Below, one piece after another: positions 15,246 to 17,835 of a stretch of 17,835 nt of DNA (positions are counted from its first letter, which is position 1; each line of letters starts with the position of its first letter). This DNA comes from an uncultured Lachnospiraceae bacterium (lineage in GTDB: Bacteria > Bacillota > Clostridia > Lachnospirales > Lachnospiraceae), in contig CANRMO010000025.1 in assembly GCA_947631755.1 (NCBI GenBank), forward strand, positions 1 through 17,835, in the 5' to 3' direction. A program made the translations under genes and the position numbers. The notes under the pieces were generated by a model. The model was not told the origin of the DNA. It ran no database searches and saw only the letters and a program-made list of their open reading frames with translations.

Positions 15246-15623
15246 CTAATCTGCCCCGTCGAGCAGAATATCAAGCAGATTCCGGAGTTCGGATCCTGTC
15301 ATCCCGCACTGTCTGCCCTTTGCGATCGCCCTCTCCAGCTCCCTCTCTACCTCTCTCTGCTGTTCCTCTCTGATGCGTTCTCTGTTGGCTGCCGCCACAA
15401 AAGTTCCCTTCCCATGGACCGTTACCGTAAACCCTTCCTGTTCCAGATTATCATATGCCTTTTTTACCGTCAGGGCACTGATCTTTAACTCTTTTGACAG
15501 TCCCCGCACAGAGGGCAGAGCCATGTCCTCTTCCAGTTCCCCGGCGATGATAGACGCCTTGATCTGGTTCATGATCTGTTCGTAAATCGGAACCATGGAT
15601 GAATTGTTGATTATAATATGCAT
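15246..15623 (-). CDS. GntR-family regulator, YtrA subfamily
   Basis: 125-residue transcription factor. Chosen start MHIIINNSSMVPIYEQI (15623), with GGGG six bases upstream and the usual YtrA beginning; MGNN at 15635 is a close alternative. Winged HTH at about 10-77 with the family pattern P-I-Y-E-Q-I, LPSVRGLSKELKIS and TVKKAYDNLEQEGF, wing GKGTFVA. It ends in a short charged helix (80-120) rather than a ligand-binding domain, which defines the YtrA group. First gene of the operon with the ABC ATPase and permease, so it is most likely their repressor and its own. Its promoter carries repeated AACAGT words in the right place for autorepression. The inducer is unknown; family members react to cell-wall antibiotics. 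Confidence 0.93.
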   Translation of the reverse strand: MHIIINNSSMVPIYEQIMNQIKASIIAGELEEDMALPSVRGLSKELKISALTVKKAYDNLEQEGFTVTVHGKGTFVAAANRERIREEQQREVERELERAIAKGRQCGMTGSELRNLLDILLDGAD

Positions 15624-15658
15624 ATTATTCCCCATTTCTTCTTTACAGCCCCGCCCTA

Positions 15659-15695
15659 TGTATAACAGTATATAACAGTACAGAACTGTTGTCAA
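15659..15695 (-). promoter_or_regulatory. gntR promoter and operator repeats
   Basis: Minus-strand TTGACA (15690-15695), 17-bp spacer, TATACT (15667-15672): a near-consensus promoter starting just after the stop codon of the preceding gene. The spacer is an inverted repeat AACAGT-N5-ACTGTT (15674-15690), and two perfect tandem 10-mers TATAACAGTA (plus strand 15661-15670 and 15671-15680) cover the -10. Likely binding sites for the GntR protein itself. Confidence 0.8.
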
Positions 15696-15699
15696 CCCA

Positions 15700-16344
15700 T
15701 TATTTATATTTTCTCCGATATCTCATACACAGACCCCCCAGAACATCCAGGACGGCCGCCGCGGCCAGAACACACCACATCTGTTTACTGTCCCACAATA
15801 GATACTGTTCCCTGTCCGGAAAGACCGACATAAACTGAAACAGGCCCAGCGTGTCAAACAAATTGATATAGATACAGTAAGCAGCCGTGACTAAGAGGCT
15901 CCCACCTGTATTCAAAAAGAAAAATGTACAAAAAAATGTTAAAGCTGCCACACACAGTGTTTCCACCTCTAACTGCCCAAGAACAAAGAGCGGAAGTCTG
16001 GCAATTCTCTTTACTCCCATAAAGACAGCCCCTGCAAGCGCGCCATAGGCAGCCAGAACCAAAGCATATTCTTTTATCAGCTCCCGCTGTGGGTAATAAT
16101 AATAGAGCAGTTCATTTCCCTCCTGGCCAAAAAAATCCTGATAGAGCAGAATGATCCACCACGCAGCAGACAGGGGTACACATGTGTGCAGCAATGCCAA
16201 CACCTCTCTTGCCATCTGTTCCGGCTCGTGCGCATACCGGACAGAATAGTGGTAACAGAGCAGCGGGATCAGGATCCCGGTCAGAAAAATGGGAATAAAA
16301 GCCGCCGCTTTCCGTTTTTTAAAACATATGAATAAAAGTTCCAT
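15700..16344 (-). CDS. Putative ABC transporter membrane subunit
   Basis: 214-residue polytopic membrane protein; no sequence family recognised with certainty. The start at 16344 (MELLFICFKKRK) has GGAGG five bases upstream; a GTG six codons earlier is less likely. Hydrophobic spans near 13-33, 55-71, 89-106, 117-134, 136-160 and 188-205, i.e. about six, with a basic C-terminus RYRRKYK. It begins 27 nt after the ATPase gene at 16372, so it is probably the permease or a permease-like partner of that ATPase. The order soluble protein-ATPase-membrane protein is preserved within tight spacing. It ends only 4 nt before the -35 of the gntR promoter, without a terminator, so some read-through into gntR is expected. 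Confidence 0.75.
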   Translation of the reverse strand: MELLFICFKKRKAAAFIPIFLTGILIPLLCYHYSVRYAHEPEQMAREVLALLHTCVPLSAAWWIILLYQDFFGQEGNELLYYYYPQRELIKEYALVLAAYGALAGAVFMGVKRIARLPLFVLGQLEVETLCVAALTFFCTFFFLNTGGSLLVTAAYCIYINLFDTLGLFQFMSVFPDREQYLLWDSKQMWCVLAAAAVLDVLGGLCMRYRRKYK

Positions 16345-16371
16345 CGCTACCTCCATTCGCACACGTCCGAC

Positions 16372-17076
16372 TTAGGACGATTCTTCCTGCCGGTCCCTGT
16401 GTATTCTGGACAGATATCCCGCCTCAAGCCCTTCTTCCCCATCTGCCAGGCGGCCGGCCTCATCCGTGGTGAGGCTTTCCAAAATCCTCCCCTGGTTCAT
16501 GATGATTACGTGGTCGCAGAGCGATTCCACATCCTCTACTATATGCGTCGATAAAAGGATGGTCTTTCCCTCCATGATCTGCCGGACCAGCTCTTTAAAC
16601 CGGGCCCGCTCCTCCGGATCAAGCCCCGCTGTCGGCTCATCAAATATAAGAATACCAGGGTCGCCGAGAGCCGCCTGGGCGATCCCAACCCTCCTCTGCA
16701 TGCCCCCAGACAGGCTTCCCATTTTATCCTTCTCCCTGTCTGACAGGTTAACAAGCCGGAGAACTCTTGTGATCTCCTCCCCGCGCATTTTCTTCGGTAT
16801 CTTTTTCAGCGCGGCAAAATAATACAGAATATCATATACCGTCAGTTCCCGAAACGCGCCGAATTTCTGCGGCAGATAACCGATCTCTTCCGCGCCGTCA
16901 CACCAGATACTCCCCCGCCTCACCGGATACAGTTTCAATATCATCCGCAGCAGCGTTGTCTTACCCGCCCCGTTCGGTCCCAGCAGCCCGTAGCAGCCCT
17001 TTTCAAGATTGAGGCATACAGCGGACAATACTTCTTTTTTCCCGAAATTTTTATAAACATGTTCAATCGACAGCAT
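16372..17076 (-). CDS. ABC transporter ATP-binding protein
   Basis: 234-residue ATPase with all catalytic motifs: Walker A GPNGAGKTT (33-41), Q-loop Gln70 in YLPQKFGAF, signature LSGGM (122-126), Walker B ILIFDEP (142-148), D-loop AGLD, H-loop His178. The PQ-x-F-G-x-F-x-x-L-T-V-Y-D pattern after the Q-loop is typical of drug- and bacteriocin-export ATPases of Firmicutes. GGAGGGATTGC precedes the ATG. The start overlaps the upstream gene by 14 bp and the downstream membrane gene follows closely, indicating a coupled three-gene unit. It differs from the neighbouring YtrB-like ATPase in the signature motif and lacks its long tail, so this is a separate transporter, not a local duplication. Substrate unknown. 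Confidence 0.93.
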   Translation of the reverse strand: MLSIEHVYKNFGKKEVLSAVCLNLEKGCYGLLGPNGAGKTTLLRMILKLYPVRRGSIWCDGAEEIGYLPQKFGAFRELTVYDILYYFAALKKIPKKMRGEEITRVLRLVNLSDREKDKMGSLSGGMQRRVGIAQAALGDPGILIFDEPTAGLDPEERARFKELVRQIMEGKTILLSTHIVEDVESLCDHVIIMNQGRILESLTTDEAGRLADGEEGLEAGYLSRIHRDRQEESS

Positions 17077-17835
17077 GCAATCCCTCCTTTTTATTCAGCG
17101 AGTACAGAAAATCAAACGGATCCGTATGATCCTCTTCGTCAAACAGATACCCGGCCACTCTCCGGGCGGCATCCTGAGTTCCCAATTCTCTGATCTTTTC
17201 GGCAAACACCGCTTCCAGCTCCTCCTCTTCGCTCTCATAACTGCCACGGCCTCCCTCCCCTTTGTACGCGGGTGCCATATCCGCCAATAAGGCCAGCATC
17301 TCCTCCTGCTGCCGATCCCCGTCTGGTCTATAGAGAAGAAATATATCATACAGCTTCTTCTTTTCCGGTGATATGGCCCGGTATTTATCCGCCTGATATT
17401 TCAGGATATCATAGGCTGTTGTGTTCTGGGAGATGAGGGCATAGTCATCATACAGAAAAAAACTGCCCAGCAGGCTGTTAAACTGCATGCCATGAGGAAT
17501 CATAAATACTTTCTCCGGCAGTGCGAGACGAAATTTTCCCAAACCCATGCCAAGATACTCTTCCAGCTCCTCCAGCTCGCTGGGAAGATCTCTCAGCCGC
17601 TGTCTGCTCCCCTCTTCCTCACTCTCTATCATAGGGTAGGTGACGGTCTGATATCCTTTCTCTCTGGAGACACGGTAAAATCCATCCAACAAAAGAACAT
17701 TTTCTGCCTCTCCCCGGAATCCGTTTTCTGTCTTCTCCAGGTTGCTGATCATGCCCTCCCGCCCGACAGACACAGAAAACAGTTTTTTTGTTCCGTTTAT
17801 CCCAAAATAGGTGCTATCCCCATAGACATTGTGGT
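17063..17835 (-). CDS. Hypothetical soluble protein, 5' end outside window
   Basis: The frame is open from the right edge to the stop at 17063, giving about 256 visible residues. The ATG and GTG starts inside the window (near 17752 and 17773) lack a well-spaced ribosome site, and sequence before them (HNVYGDSTYFGINGTKKLF) reads like normal protein, so the true start is probably beyond the edge. I do not recognise the family. Seen: beta-rich N-part (ENVLLLDGFYRVSREKG, YQTVTYPMIES), then mostly helical, acidic segments with clusters such as LPSELEELEEYLGMG and SESEEEELEAVFAEKI-like repeats of Glu, ending DPFDFLYSLNKKEGLHAVD. No membrane span in the visible part. Overlaps the ABC ATPase start by 14 bp, so it is likely an accessory component of that transporter. 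Confidence 0.7.
   Translation of the reverse strand, partial: HNVYGDSTYFGINGTKKLFSVSVGREGMISNLEKTENGFRGEAENVLLLDGFYRVSREKGYQTVTYPMIESEEEGSRQRLRDLPSELEELEEYLGMGLGKFRLALPEKVFMIPHGMQFNSLLGSFFLYDDYALISQNTTAYDILKYQADKYRAISPEKKKLYDIFLLYRPDGDRQQEEMLALLADMAPAYKGEGGRGSYESEEEELEAVFAEKIRELGTQDAARRVAGYLFDEEDHTDPFDFLYSLNKKEGLHAVD

Noticed and set aside
17063..17773. Complete gene starting at 17773 or 17752
   Set aside because: The frame continues open to the window edge and neither start has a properly spaced ribosome site, so the gene is treated as 5'-truncated.
1..17835. CRISPR arrays, transposons, tRNA or rRNA genes, phage genes
   Set aside because: No spaced direct repeats, transposase motifs, terminal repeats, cloverleaf folds or rRNA-like stretches were seen on reading both strands.

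Overview
The window looks like chromosome from an anaerobic Gram-positive Clostridia, most likely a Lachnospiraceae-type gut bacterium. Pointers are strong GGAGG ribosome sites, a class III (oxygen-sensitive) ribonucleotide reductase behind tandem NrdR boxes, a YtrA-type GntR/ABC operon, and a protein resembling the clostridial DUF6033 family. This assignment is inference. Nearly everything is on the minus strand, so operons read from high to low coordinates; the one clear plus-strand gene is a small Xre regulator at 11027. I see no rRNA, tRNA, CRISPR array, transposase or phage gene, and no gene-free stretch above 300 bases.

Layout. 1-797: 5' part of a ClC-type anion channel/antiporter, cut by the left edge. 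953-1762: membrane-anchored protein with three bacterial Ig-like (Big_2) repeats. 1925-3298: two small helical proteins of unknown function. 3416-8736: operon cysD, cysN fused to a degenerate CysC, cysC, and an arylsulfotransferase-family gene (assT1). 8899-10800: a second, divergent arylsulfotransferase paralogue (assT2) just upstream, with its own promoter carrying a 17-bp palindrome. 11027-11230: Xre regulator divergent from assT2. 11384-13594: nrdD. 13707-15623: gntR, ABC ATPase and permease. 15700-17835: a second ABC module, whose first gene is cut by the right edge.

The most interesting part is 3.4-11.2 kb. CysD and CysN make APS from sulfate and ATP, and the intact CysC turns APS into PAPS. 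No APS/PAPS reductase or sulfite reductase is present. The neighbours are instead two AssT-like proteins that keep the histidines and arginine of the AssT active site but show no export signal. The neighbourhood therefore reads as a sulfation (sulfonate transfer) locus rather than cysteine biosynthesis. Classical AssT enzymes are exported and do not use PAPS, so the pairing raises the question of whether these are intracellular, PAPS-linked sulfotransferases. The second kinase-like domain, fused to CysN, has lost its key motifs and probably serves a structural or regulatory role.

Regulatory DNA is unusually legible: two NrdR boxes exactly 31 bp apart at nrdD, an inverted repeat filling the promoter spacer of gntR, another filling that of assT2, and a 10-bp word shared by these last two promoters.
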